A DNA stretch of 64,000 nt from Molossus alvarezi. Lineage: Eukaryota; Chordata; Mammalia; Chiroptera; Molossidae. The stretch covers positions 19,778,074 to 19,842,073 of the forward strand of contig CM073893.1 of assembly GCA_037176705.1 (NCBI GenBank). The letters run 5' to 3'. This document shows, piece by piece, positions 12,936 to 23,636 of the stretch. Every line of letters begins with the position of its first letter. Positions within the stretch are counted from its first letter, which is position 1. The notes below the pieces were generated by a model. That model searched no databases and was not told where the DNA came from. It was given only the letters and a program-made list of their open reading frames with translations. The translations under genes and the position numbers were made by a program.

Positions 12936-13247
12936 TTAAGCTTTGTGCAATGAATAGAAGAGAGCCAAGAAAAGAACTCTTTTGATATAAGCTTCTTGAA
13001 AATATACTCCAGTGTTACTATTTTCTACATCATATAGACATAAACCTTTCAGAAATTCAAAATTGTTGAATCCTTTATCAGCAGTTGTGGCCAGAAGTTC
13101 TTCGATGGCAAAGTCCTTAACTTCTTCAGTCTGAGCACTAATAAAAAGTGCCAAGTTTACCCAAAACTGTAAGAGAATAAATCCATCAATGTATTTGAGG
13201 AGAAACATTTTTCTGGATCTTCCTCTACTGATAACAAAGACAGACAA
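12936..13247 (-). other. Unidentified open frame with exon-like features (possible coding remnant)
   Basis: A 103-codon open frame in AT-rich intron. It has no ATG at its upstream end (the first codon is TTG); the first internal ATG is 14 codons in. On the minus strand a pyrimidine-rich tract followed by CAG ends at 13228, resembling a 3' splice acceptor. The translated composition is protein-like (FWVNLALFISAQTEEVKDFA), not repeat-like, and no known repeat covers it. I do not recognise the family. It could be a chance frame, a decayed retrocopy or an alternative ITM2B-sense exon. No poly(A) tail or target duplication was seen. Confidence 0.3.
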
Positions 13248-13319
13248 AGCAGTCCATAAAGCTTTAATTATAACGTGAATTCAGAAATTACTTCCTTTTG
13301 TGAAAACGAAATGCCTTTT

Positions 13320-13520
13320 ATTTTTGAATTTTTTTTTCTTTATTGATTTGAGAGAGAAATAGAAACATCGATGAGAGAGAAGATCAATTGGCCACCTCCT
13401 GCATGCCCCACACTGGGGATTTGACCCACAACCTGGGCATGTGCCCTGACTGGGAATCGAAGCGGCAACCTCTTGGTGCGTGGGTCGACACTCAACCACT
13501 GAGGCACCGGTGCGGGCACA
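13320..13520 (-). mobile_element. Ves-type SINE, family B
   Basis: Minus-strand family B copy (tttctttattgattt end, caccggtgcgggc head end). The 11-bp target duplication aaatgcctttt lies at 13309-13319 and 13521-13531. Confidence 0.93.
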
Positions 13521-13846
13521 AAATGCCTTTTGAATAGACACTTCAAATATTTAAGTTACTATATAATAGAAGAGAAATAAAATGCCCCACAATTACTATT
13601 TATAAACATTTTTCAATGTACCTTGAAAGCAAGTGAAACTTCAGCAATACATAATGAAAACCTCTTAAATTCTAAATCAAATTTAAAAGGCTTGCAACTA
13701 TGTGTTCCAAGAGATATTTCTAGTTAAAAAATAATTCTACTCGCTCAATCCTCTTACATTGTAGAGGTAAATCCATAAATGTCCTAAAGGCTTATGATTT
13801 TGCCAAGGATAATATACCTGCTTATCTAGTCCAAAAAAATATGTTT

Positions 13847-14091
13847 GTTTTTTTATTTATCCTCACCCGAGGACATTTTTCCATTTTTTGTTCAGACAGA
13901 GTGGGAGGGTGAGAAAGGAAGAGATAGAAACATCGACGCGAAAGGGACTCACATGGAGGGGCTGCCACCCGCAGGACCCACCAGGGCCAGGGACAAACTG
14001 CAACCGAGGCACACGCCCTTAGCAGGAACCGAACCCAGGTCTCTCTGGACCACAGGTTGATGCTCCAACTGCTGAGCCAAACCAGCCAGGG
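13847..14091 (-). mobile_element. Ves-type SINE, family A
   Basis: Minus-strand copy with the typical tatcctcacccgagga end and gctgagccaaacc head. A perfect 16-bp duplication ccaaaaaaatatgttt lies at 13831-13846 and 14092-14107. Confidence 0.95.
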
Positions 14092-14107
14092 CCAAAAAAA
14101 TATGTTT

Positions 14108-15050
14108 AAGTAGATAGTGGGAATACCCCAAGCAGGTAACTTGTCCTCCAACTGTACAATATGCAACCTGGCACACTCTCTGCAGCAGCAGCAACAGTAG
14201 CAGCATCCAGTGGGGCATGTGTACATAGGAGGTCCTGCCAAATCATTTTGTTATTTCTCTCCTAGTACTACACTTTCACTTCAGATATCAATACCCTAAA
14301 GTTTTCACTGACTGATGTTTACAAACACTAGGTAATGATATGCATTTGTTAAAGAGAACTAAGCTCCCGATCTCCTCTCTAAAGATCAACACATTTCAGT
14401 AAATATCATATATTTTATGTTCCTCCTTTCCTGTCTCCTAAAAACAAACAAAAACACCAGAAAAACAAAGACCACCAACTTTCAGCCCAGTTTAATGCAA
14501 ACAGGAAATACCAGAAAGTGTAAAGAACTAGGGCCCACACAGCCATTTTGTGATGGGTAACTCAGACCTTACTGGGTTAGTAGTCCTTCACTTCTTCTCT
14601 AGCTTCCATCCTACCCCACCTTCTCCTCTACACAAGCACTTTACTTTTAAGAACATCTCCTTTTTAAGAATGTCTACAACCCCAATGTAAGTTAGAGAAG
14701 AGGCAACATGATTTATCAGCAAAATGCCGTAAGGAAGTATCTATGAAGCAAACGTCAGCTTTTTTGAGGTTGGATATTGGGAGAGGTGTTTCACAATTAG
14801 GCATTACAACAAAATGAGTTTTTGACAACTATTGTTCTCTAGTGACATAACCCAAAATGAATATTTGATTTATTACATAATACCTCCATCCATCTCCTTT
14901 CTCTTTGACCTATTGTTAACTTAATAAGAGGAAGGAATATAATATGTTAAACACAGGAAGGATGAAAGAGAACAGTCTGGTTAGGGTGAGGAGGCAGTTA
15001 TTTTCACAATGAAAATTTAATTCCTGCCACATATAATTATATAGTCCTAG
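14108..15050. other. ITM2B intron 1, no gene seen
   Basis: Unique sequence of mixed composition with a short GCA-rich patch near 14,180-14,200. I see no exon, RNA gene or repeat that I can name. Confidence 0.5.
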
Positions 15051-15054
15051 CATC

Positions 15055-15200
15055 TTCATAGAATTTTAAAACTGGAAGAGTTCTTACAGACCATCTGGTC
15101 CTACCCTCTCATCTTACAGATAAGGAAAACTAAAAACTTAAGCCCAAGTTCAAACAGTTAAGTAATGACAAAACTGGGACTTCTGATTCAGCATATTGTT
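15055..15200 (-). mobile_element. MIR-like ancient SINE
   Basis: Reads like the reverse of a MIR core: aaactggaagag, ccatctggtcctaccctctc, tcttacagataagg, then a diverged tail. MIRs are tRNA-derived SINEs shared by mammals and long inactive. Confidence 0.65.
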
Positions 15201-17480
15201 TTCTTTGACATTTGCACATGTATAACAAACAGTTTTTCAAAGTTCAAAGTTATCAAGAGAACATAAATGAATTTCTGCCTATAATATAAAACGTGCATAT
15301 AATTTCAAATTCACCTCTAACACAAAACATAGGTAGTACTCTTTGCTGTTTCTATATCTCTAAGAGTTTTGTGCTAATTGGGTCAGGTGGAGGAAGATGA
15401 AAACAGTTCAGGGGAAATTGTAGGAAAAGAATAAAAAAATAGTAAGTTGGTTGAGATAAAATAATCAACAGACATGGCTATTAAAATTAATAACTACTGA
15501 GAAGACACGATTGAAAAACGGGGCAATAGAACTGCTTGTGGGTTCTCACCCTGAAGTGAGAGAAGAACTGAAGAAACAGCAAAAGAGAAGAGCAGTGTAA
15601 AAGTACTGAAATGCGAGTTACATAAGCCAGCTGACAAGAATGCTAGAATTCTTGAAGCATAAATTAGTAGAATCTGCATTTTTACAGAATCCCGGAAGAT
15701 ATGAGAGCAGGTAACCCTTAAGAGTACATTTTGAAAAACATTATTTTTTAGGATATTGTGTGCTAGGTGGGTTAAAGGTATTACAAATTCTTGTTCAGGA
15801 ATTCCGGTCCATAACTAGCTTTACTTGATCCTCTCAACCAACCAGGCAAGAAAATATCCCAGAAGGGTGATTCTGTGCAGAATCCAGGCAATCAAACTAG
15901 GCAGTTACTGTATAGTCATCCCAGAGAACCAAAGAACATTATGTAATCGCAGACCAAGCTCTAAGATGAAGAGACAGTTCTTTCATAAACATGTTATAAA
16001 GTAAGCTTTTCATTTATCATTAAGTGGCTGATTGATTATAGGGATTCTACTTTTAATGTAGAGAAGTATTTTGTCACTCACTGAAGAAGTCTTGGAGCTT
16101 ATAGCTAGAAAAAGAATTAGTCATTTTGTATCTGCCCATTCATCCATAACTGCAGTGTAGTTACAAAGGAAGACTCTAGCCCTCACAGCTTAGTTCCAGT
16201 ATTTTTCTTAGGATATGGGGATCTGAGGAAATAGAAATAGAAAGAAAACAAAGCACAGAACTATGAATGGTTACTTTTTGACAGCTGCTATGACCACAAA
16301 ATTTGAATATGGTGAAAGCGTGACAAATTCTGAGGATATAAAAACATGGTCACCATTTCAGAAATGACAGTAAATGTCAAAAGTTGTATTTAAAGAAACC
16401 CAGAAAATTAATTCTGATTTTTGTGCAGTTTCAAATCTCCTTCACTACAGTGGAACAGAGCAAAGCTGTCTGAAGTGACATCATCCGATGCTCCCTTGAC
16501 ATACTTGTTTATATGATTTTAAAAGATACATAATATAATTAAAATCTATCTATATATGTATTTGAGGCTGTTGTAACTGGGCACTTGACTATCAATCTAT
16601 TTCAGGTACAGTGAATGTTACATAAATATACAGCTAAGATAATAATTTGCTACTGGAATTATGGTCTGTGCATTCCAAACATTTCTTTTAAGACCAAGCC
16701 TGTTTGCAGTGGATTCAGAAAGATAATACCAATACCCACACTCTTAATCCTTTTAGGGAATCAGTTCACTGTTCCTATTTCAAGGCAAAGCAGACATTTA
16801 AAATCAATCCCCAACCTTTGTATTTTTAACTAGAATACTTCCAAAATAAGCACAGGCTAACATTTTCACATCCAGGTTAACATTAAATTCTGAAACATTT
16901 TTATAGTATATTAATAGCCTATTTTTCAGTAGTAATATTCATTAGACTACATAGAAAATAATTCTCATTACTCATATCTGCACATAAATTATTGAGTTTT
17001 TGTTAAGTTAAAACTAAGTTTATCCTACTGATAAGTCTTGGAAAACGCTAACAAAAATGAGCACAATTATGGTTTCACTTCTGGTTTTACTTAGGGCTAA
17101 CAGGAGGATTTTGTAAAATAATTTTATAAGGAATGTGCGACACGTTTCCTACATTTAGTTTCACTTAGCCTAAGGGGTCCTATAAAGTTGCTGATATAAT
17201 TTAAAAGCCAATTGTCGGTTTTACACTAACATCCACATAGTAATTACTGATCTTTAGCTGCAATGTTTTTGTTATACAATCTACAGCCAAAAAACCTACT
17301 CTGAGCACCTTCACCTTGCCTTCCCCCTCACCCACTCCTTGCTCCATCTCCAGACCCCACTGAAGTTCACCTGCCAACATCGAAGGGCCGTGGGAAGGGA
17401 GGTAAAGAAGAAAATGCTTTTAAAATGAGAGGCTCACAGTAGCTGGACTAGGTCCAAGTGCAGCGCAGCCTCGAAATGAA
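15201..17480. other. ITM2B intron 1, promoter-proximal unique part
   Basis: No repeats recognised, with GC rising towards 17,280. This is the longest repeat-poor stretch in the window, which fits retained regulatory sequence near the promoter, but I cannot point to a specific element. Confidence 0.5.
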
Positions 17481-17515
17481 AGTAGAAAGCAACAGCGGGC
17501 TAGGCTTGTATGATG

Positions 17516-17526
17516 TCAGCCATTTT
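17516..17526. promoter_or_regulatory. YY1-like motif near the CpG island
   Basis: cagccattttagg matches the YY1 core GCCATNTT, and tgatgtca, a CRE-like half match, lies just before it. It lies about 360 bp downstream of the ITM2B exon 1 donor. This is a motif match only. Confidence 0.3.
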
Positions 17527-17559
17527 AGGCGTATTATTTATACTGGGAGGAAGTGCCAA

Positions 17560-18430
17560 ACTCTGTTGTTGTTTTTGCGGGTTTGCTGGTCGCCGCTGGT
17601 CTCGGGGTCGGACGAGCCCAGGCCGGGCCCCACGAACGTTCCCCGGCTGCTCCAACGACCGTGAACTCGGCACGGTTCGGAGCTTGTCCCTCCGCGGCCC
17701 CGGCCCCAAGCCCGTGTTTAGCGCCGCTTCGCGCACACGCACTTTCTGACAAAGAAGCAGAGGCCGGACAGGAAAGGGGCGCAGCCCGAGAAAAAGGGAG
17801 CGCTGGGCTCCCCCGGCCCCGCGCCGGGCGCCGCGCCAGCTCCCCGGCCCAGCCCGCCCCGGCCGCCCCGGCCCTCGGACCTTGCAGTCCACCGCGACGG
17901 CGTCGGGCGGGATGATAAGCGCCTCCTCGCTGCTCTTGGGCTCGTCCTTCTTGGCCTCCTTCTGGGCCAGAGCCGAGTTGAACGTCACCTTCACCATGGC
18001 TTGGCCTGGGTGCCCTCGGAGGGCGGCGGCGGCGGCTTGAGGCGCGGGCTGCGGGCTCCGGGCTGCGGGCGCAGCCTCCTCGGCCGGGCGGCGGGCGCGG
18101 CTCAACGGCGGCTGAGCAGGACGGGGCGGCTCCGCGGAGGCTGAGGCTCTACTGCGGCACCGCTCCCGCAGCCCTCCAGCTCCCGGGCGAGGGCGGGGAC
18201 AGCTCGCGGGGCCCCGGGCGGGGGCGGGGCCGGAGCCCGCGGACACGGGGGCGGAGCCGGAGGGCGGTCGGGACAGGGTCGGGCGCGGGGCGGGGGTTCG
18301 GGGCTGGTCGGGAAGCGGGCGGACCCGAGGGGCTGATCCCGGCGCCGAGCCAGGCCCGGCCCCCGGCCCCGGGCCCCGGGCCCCACGCGTGATCCGGCAA
18401 GGAAGGGAGGGGCGCTCCTGGGTGCGGACC
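17560..18430 (-). promoter_or_regulatory. ITM2B: CpG-island promoter of ITM2B
   Basis: Sharp change from AT-rich DNA to about 75% GC with dense CpG. No TATA box is placed appropriately. GC boxes (Sp1-type) occur at about 18188-18199, 18218-18230, 18247-18256 and 18283-18298, all upstream of exon 1 on the minus strand. Transcription would start around 18,120-18,200 and run leftwards. This is the standard architecture of a broadly expressed housekeeping promoter, which agrees with known ITM2B expression. The exact start site cannot be read from sequence. Confidence 0.85.
17881..17997 (-). CDS. ITM2B: ITM2B (BRI2) coding exon 1
   Basis: The ATG at 17995-17997 has a purine-rich, good Kozak context (aagccatgg). 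It opens a 39-codon exon beginning MVKVTFNSALAQKEAKKDEP and ending ...DAVAVDCK, followed by a GT donor (gtccga) at 17880-17879. From family knowledge this is the cytoplasmic N-terminus of integral membrane protein 2B, a type II membrane protein. Its BRICHOS domain and furin-released C-terminal peptide are encoded by later exons; mutant C-terminal peptides cause familial British and Danish dementias. Length and sequence agree closely with the mammalian family; one residue (KSSEE where I recall KSGEE) differs. The transmembrane and BRICHOS exons were not found between here and position 1, so intron 1 exceeds 17.8 kb. An in-frame extension upstream of the ATG is open but is the GC-rich 5' UTR. 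Confidence 0.95.
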
Positions 18431-19509
18431 TGGATTTTCCAGTTCTGAATTCGCTTCCAACAGGTTTTTCAGACTCGGGTGCAGTTTTGTAGCAAAATCA
18501 GGTGCGCTTTCCTGGGTTAGCGGCGTACACATTATTAACTCTGGCTGCACCAGGCCGCTCTGCCCTCCTGCTGCCCCACTGCGAATCTAAAGGCCGTGTG
18601 ATTTGGGGGCGTCCACAACCGCATTTCCTCACTTTAGTATGGAACTGACTCAGTGGGGGACAGAGGCTCTATCTTTGTGATCTGAATTCTGTTATCTTCC
18701 CGGACCTCACCCAAGGGCGTTATCTGACTCAGACTTGCCTTGTCTTCTCCCTCTCCCTGGGAAAGTTAACGCCTGCCCTGCCTAGTCCCGGAGCCACTCG
18801 GAGGCAGCCTCTTGGCTGACTTGTATTTCATACATCTCACATTCCGAAAACAAAATGTTCCACTCTTGTGCAGACTTGGACAAAACCCACAAGCATACTG
18901 GCTTGATTTGTGATTCCAGTCAAATCTTTAGTAGTTTTCCGGGGGCAAAAGAATTAAGAATAAAACAGAATTATATTTTGAAGAAATTTCACTTACAACT
19001 AATTCAAGAGAGGATACTGGCCCGCACTGTTATTGGGTTAATGACTGTGTCAACAGATGGCCCTTCTCCCACCCTACTCTGTCCTGGTTCAGCCAGAGAT
19101 GTGGGTGTACTCTAAAATGTTTCAGCTGTGTCAGCTCTGCCCTGGGTCCGCCACGAAGAAAGTAGGTGGAGTCTGAGGTGCTTGGGGATTTGGCTATACT
19201 CAAGGAGGGGTCAGGTCGCTCACACTCCACAGAATCAGACCACCAATCCCTGAGAAACAGCCTAAGATCTCAGAATCTTTCCGATCACATGTCTCCAAGA
19301 GTCATCCTGGATTGAGGAAAAAACTCAGTCCAGACTTTGTATCTTCTTAAGCATTCTGAATTTCCAGTGAAAATAATGGAGAATAGGAAGAGTTGGGTTC
19401 TAGTTCTGGTAGATTCTGACCCTAGCTAACCATGTGACTTGCAGGAACTTATTTAAACTCCCTGGGTGACACTTGTCCAGGAGACACTTCTGTGGGGTTT
19501 TGTTTATTT
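18431..19509. other. Upstream flank of ITM2B; MIR-like fragment near 19,370-19,470
   Basis: Mixed unique sequence just upstream of the promoter. A MIR-like plus-strand core (gttctagttctggtagattc ... ccatgtgacttgcaggaact) is recognisable. No divergent gene exon was identified, although CpG-island promoters often give short antisense transcripts. Confidence 0.5.
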
Positions 19510-19735
19510 TTTAAATATGTTTTATTGATTTTTTTTTAGAAAGAGAGAAAGGGGGGGAGAGAGAGAGAGAGAAACATCCATGGGAGAGAAACATCAACTT
19601 CGATTGGCTGCCTACTGCACACCTGCTGCTGGGGATCTAGCCTGAAACAAGGGCATATGCCCTGACCAGGAATCCAACTGGCAACCTATTGGTCCTTGCG
19701 TCACCACCAGCCACTGAGCAACACTGGCTGAGCTC
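19510..19735 (-). mobile_element. Ves-type SINE, family B (older copy)
   Basis: Minus-strand copy with ttttattgatttttttt, a GA-rich block, catccatgggagagaaacat, and a decayed head ending gcaacactggctgag. Flanks cacttctgtggg / cacctctgtggg look like a diverged target duplication. Confidence 0.85.
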
Positions 19736-19739
19736 ACCT

Positions 19740-22402
19740 CTGTGGGTTTGACAGTGAACTGGCATGGTTTCATAGATTTCCTGAGACACTACAATTGAAG
19801 ACTAAGAAATACTGGAAGCAAGATCTGAAGGATTATAAATGACTATACATATGTCCTTCCTGATTCTCTTTTGTTATGATGAAATGATGAAAAAATACTC
19901 AAGGCATTTTGCACTAGATAGAATTAGGGAAGAAAACAATGTTCTGAATAACACTATTAGACAAATTAGGAAACTGAGAAAAAGGAGGAACAAAAGAGTT
20001 TAACAGAAAAGGAAGTATCTCCCCATCCCCCAATTTCTGTTCTAAAAGATTCAGAAATAAAAGAGCATTCATTATTTTGTCTATCAGCAACAATTTAAAA
20101 TCAGTTGGCAAACAGTCTGGGAATAATCTGGTTTTGTTTCTTCATTTTATCTGGTGTGTGTCTACAAAACTGTAGTGTACAACAGCAGAGATAATAAAGA
20201 AGCTGGATCAAGACCAAACATAGCAAATCTAGTCCTGCTGCCTGTTGACCCTGGAAACTAAGGAGTAGGGGAAGGAGAGTCGATGACTCAACAAAAGAAA
20301 GCTAAAAACATCATCATAAGTTACCATTAACTATTGAATGTAAGAGAGTTTGGAAGATCTTTGTTTTCCTTTTTTTTCACATTGATTTTGAGAGAGTAAG
20401 AAGGCTATTTTTAAAGTGATCATAGCTATACTTTTCACCTTAATTTCCAAGTTTGTTTTTCTACCTAACCTGGAGGGAGGACAAAATAGAGCAAGTCAAG
20501 TAAATTCAAGAATCTTAGATCATTCAGATTTGTGTGACATTCTTGGACAAAGATTTTTTTACCCCAGGTTTTATCCCCATACCTCCAGGTTTAGCAAGAT
20601 AATTGGAAAATTATTTTTGCAAATATGAGGTGCTTTATGAAAAAACATCACTGAATATGCCCTTTGAAATGTGCTCTTAATGCCTTCTCTTTTAACCCAG
20701 AGTGTTACTGTAGCTGGGTATCTTGTGGCTTTGTCTCAGCTTTTCAGTTTTAAAAAGTGTTTTTTCTGGGCCAAAGGTGAAGGCCTCAGGAACTTACCTC
20801 TCTTCACATTTATGCAAGCCCTGTTTTTCTTTCTTCTTTATAATTTTAGGTATCCTTTATTGTTTTTAACTTTCTTAGCTCCCAAGTTTATATTTCTTAT
20901 TGCCTCCCTACCTTAATACCATATATGTTTTTCTATTATCTTCTGTTATAGCATGTCATTATTTTCCATGATGATCTGGCTAGATGAGGTTTTTGTTGTT
21001 GTTGTTTTTCCTAATTATCCTAAGAATAAATACAGCTCTCTTTTGATTTGATTGATTGATTGATTGAGGCATTTGGAATTTTTATTTTGTTTTGTTTTGA
21101 TTGTGAAATGACTGGATATGCTCCACCCGGGTGCTCTAGTCATCTAGTTGCCATCTATTGGTTTTCCTCCTCCAAGCATGGCTTTCTAAGCACCATGCTT
21201 AGAATGTGTCTCTTGCCATTTAAGAGAAAGAAAGAAAAAAGAGATATAAGATGAGATAGTCTAACCATGGTTTAATCTATCGCATTTCTAAATATTTTTG
21301 TACATTATATCTTGTATTTCATGTACACTCATTAATTACATCTAAGGTATATATGCAATTTGAACCAAAGTCAAAATAGAAAAAAAAAAGTGCTGGGCAG
21401 GAAATGAAAAAACAAACTTGGCTGTCTTTAGACACTCAAATTTCTGAAAACCATAAATATGGAGTGTCATGTTCTCAGACTTAATAGCCAGAAGACTTTG
21501 CCTTGTGTTCAAACAATGTTCTATTAGAATCAAAATCCTGGAAAAAGACTTCAAGACGTCTTCTGATAGTTCTTTTCCTGCATAGTCCAAGACCAGGTTG
21601 TAATTAAATCTAATGGGAAGGTCATGGTTATTTATTTTTCTTATGCTCATTAAACAAAGTTATTCAAAAATCAAAGAAAAACTTGAACTGTTTTGGTCTC
21701 CTGAAGAACTGTGGTCAATGAACTTTCCAACTTGGGACCCCAAGAAACATTGCATTTGGCAATAGTTATTAAGCAAGAAAGACATTCATAAAGCAGCACC
21801 ATTAATGAATAGAAACAGTAAGGGCTTTATTCCACACTTAGTCTTCATGGTTTCTAGGTGATAGCTCAACCCAAACCTAGCCATAGCTACTAATGAGGAA
21901 GCTATTTCCTATTAACTCAGAGATCACTTCCTAGATCAACATGACAGTCTATTCCTAGCTAAAACTCTCCACCATACACCCAGCCTATAGTGGACACAAA
22001 AACCTGGGAAAAGTTCCACAATAAGTTACTGACAAATATATCTTTAGAACCGACTGGCATAGTTAACTTGTGTTCCTCAGACCAGACTTCTTGCTACTGC
22101 ACTCCTAGGGCAAGTAGAAGTAAGGCTTGTACTTGAGAGCTATGTTTCTCAAACTTGGTGAAAATTGCAAGATCTTTGAGTGAAATGAGCTAGTTTCTTC
22201 TCTTAGGTTCTGACCCAATACTGCCTATTTTTTAAAATTTTAAGGTTTGTTTTGATGCCAAAGATGAAAATATATATACATCTTTAGTGGGGTGATAGCT
22301 AGCTGTAAAGCAAATTGGGTGGTTATAACTAGATGTGATCAAAGTATAAGAAATGAATTGTGCTGTGCCAGGGACCAAAAAAGGTTTTAAAGAAGTGTGT
22401 TT
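19740..22402. other. Intergenic, no gene seen
   Basis: AT-rich unique sequence. A GATT tetranucleotide run lies at about 21,046-21,066. A 102-codon minus-strand frame at 21,342-21,650 has no recognisable similarity or splice context. I see no RNA gene. Confidence 0.5.
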
Positions 22403-22417
22403 AAGAATCTCCCTGTT
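22403..22417. repeat. Target-site copy 1 of 3
   Basis: aagaatctccctgtt. The same 15-mer recurs at 22956-22970 and 23212-23226. Copies 1 and 2 bracket a polyadenylated retrocopy; copies 2 and 3 bracket a Ves SINE. Confidence 0.9.
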
Positions 22418-22908
22418 TCCAGGATTTCAAATGTGTTGCCTGTTGGCTGACATACCTGGGGAGACCAGGGAGAGGAGAAGGGCCTGCCATTTAAGGGGCA
22501 GTCAGGGTTAAAAGGCTTTTTTTTACACAGAGGGTGAAATGATCAGTTGGTTAGCCAATCACATTCATCATTCCTGGTTGGGATACCTGCTACATACTGG
22601 ATATATAAGTACTTAACATACCTCTTTGCCAGCACAGTGATGGGATTGGAAACTCACACTTCAGATTCGGACTGCCCAAGTGCAAATCCTGACCCTTCTA
22701 CTTTCCAGCTGTGTGACCTTTGGCAAGTTACTTACCCTCTCAGAGCCTGGTTTCCTCTTCTGTAAAATGGGATAATAATATCATCTATTTCATTGAGCCA
22801 TGGCAGGGATTAAGTGAATTAATAAGGCAAATATCTGTCTACACCAGTGTCTGGAGTCTAGTTATTGTGGTCTGTTGTTATAACCATTGCCTTCAGTAAA
22901 TAGCCTTC

Positions 22909-22952
<44 letters not shown>

Positions 22953-22955
22953 AAA
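22418..22955 (+). pseudogene. Processed retrocopy of an unidentified polyadenylated transcript containing a MIR
   Basis: A non-LINE, non-Ves body of about 490 bp is followed by a 40-nt A tract starting at 22911, and 15-bp duplications flank it (22403 and 22956). AGTAAA, a known poly(A)-signal variant, sits at 22895-22900, ten bases before the A tract. The body includes a plus-strand MIR at about 22,670-22,860 (ccagctgtgtgacctttggc ... tctgtaaaatgggataataa). These are the hallmarks of an mRNA or lncRNA copied by L1 machinery in trans. The 72-codon frame inside it is MIR-derived, so the source was probably noncoding or a 3' UTR. The parent transcript cannot be named from here. Confidence 0.75.
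22670..22860 (+). mobile_element. MIR inside the retrocopy
   Basis: Recognisable MIR core and tail (tgtgtgacctttggcaagtt; ttcctcttctgtaaaatggg; gccatggcagggattaagtg). Since it lies inside the A-tailed unit it was carried as part of the source transcript. Confidence 0.85.
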
Positions 22956-22970
22956 AAGAATCTCCCTGTT

Positions 22971-23211
22971 AGCCCTGGCCGGTTTGGCTCAGCGGTTGGA
23001 GCGTCGGCCTGCGGTACAGAGAGACCCGGGTTCGGTTCCCGCTAAGGGCACATACCTCGGTTGCAGTTTGTCCCCGGCCCTGGTTGGTCGTGTGGGTGGC
23101 AGCCACTCGATGTGTCCCTTCACATCGATGTTTCTCTCTCTCTCTTCCTCTCTCTCCCTCCCGCTCTATCTGAACAAAAAATGTCCACGGGTGAGGATTG
23201 AAAAAAAAAAA
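22971..23211 (+). mobile_element. Ves-type SINE, family A (young)
   Basis: Near-consensus plus-strand copy with an intact A box (tggctcagcgg), B box (gggttcggttccc) and A-tail. Its target duplications are 22956-22970 and 23212-23226, the first shared with the adjacent retrocopy. Confidence 0.95.
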
Positions 23212-23333
23212 AAGAATCTCCCTGTTAGAAATCGCTTCCTTCAAAGCACTCAGATACAAAAGGAGTTATTTTAAGCCATATTGGGAAAATTTGCCTGGGT
23301 CCCAGGCCAGTTTAACTAACATGCAAAAGAATA

Positions 23334-23565
23334 TGGTCCAGTGGTTAGAGCATTGATCTGAACACTGAAGAGTCATGGGTTCAATTCCTGGTAAGGGACG
23401 CATGCCTGAGTTGCAGATTTGATCCCAGGTCCCGGTTGGGGTGTGTGTGGGAAGCAACTAATCAATGTGTCTCTCTTATGTCGGTGTCTCTCCCCCCCCC
23501 CGCTTCCACTCTCTCTGAAAAACAATGGAAAAAATATCTTCAGGTGAGGATTAACAACAACAACA
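23334..23565 (+). mobile_element. Ves-type SINE, family A, head partly missing
   Basis: Starts gtccagtggttagagcattg, lacking about 15 bases of the usual head, and ends caggtgaggattaacaacaa. Flanks aaaagaatatg (about 23,323 and 23,567) form the target duplication. A C run lies at 23,493-23,502. Confidence 0.88.
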
Positions 23566-23636
23566 ATAAAAAGAATATGTTAAATGTTAGTAAGTCCACT
23601 AAAACAAGAAAAATCTACTTGGATTTTGTCAACCAA

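Noticed and set aside
17500..18550. Several long frames on both strands in the CpG island, including a 248-codon minus-strand frame
   Set aside because: GC-rich DNA lacks stop codons by chance. Only the 39-codon ITM2B exon within the long frame is supported by family similarity and a splice donor.
22984..23274. Frames of 96 codons on both strands, and similar ones at 13.9, 36.6, 43.2 and 50.2 kb
   Set aside because: All are translations of Ves SINEs (recurring [27 protein letters not shown] shadows), not genes.
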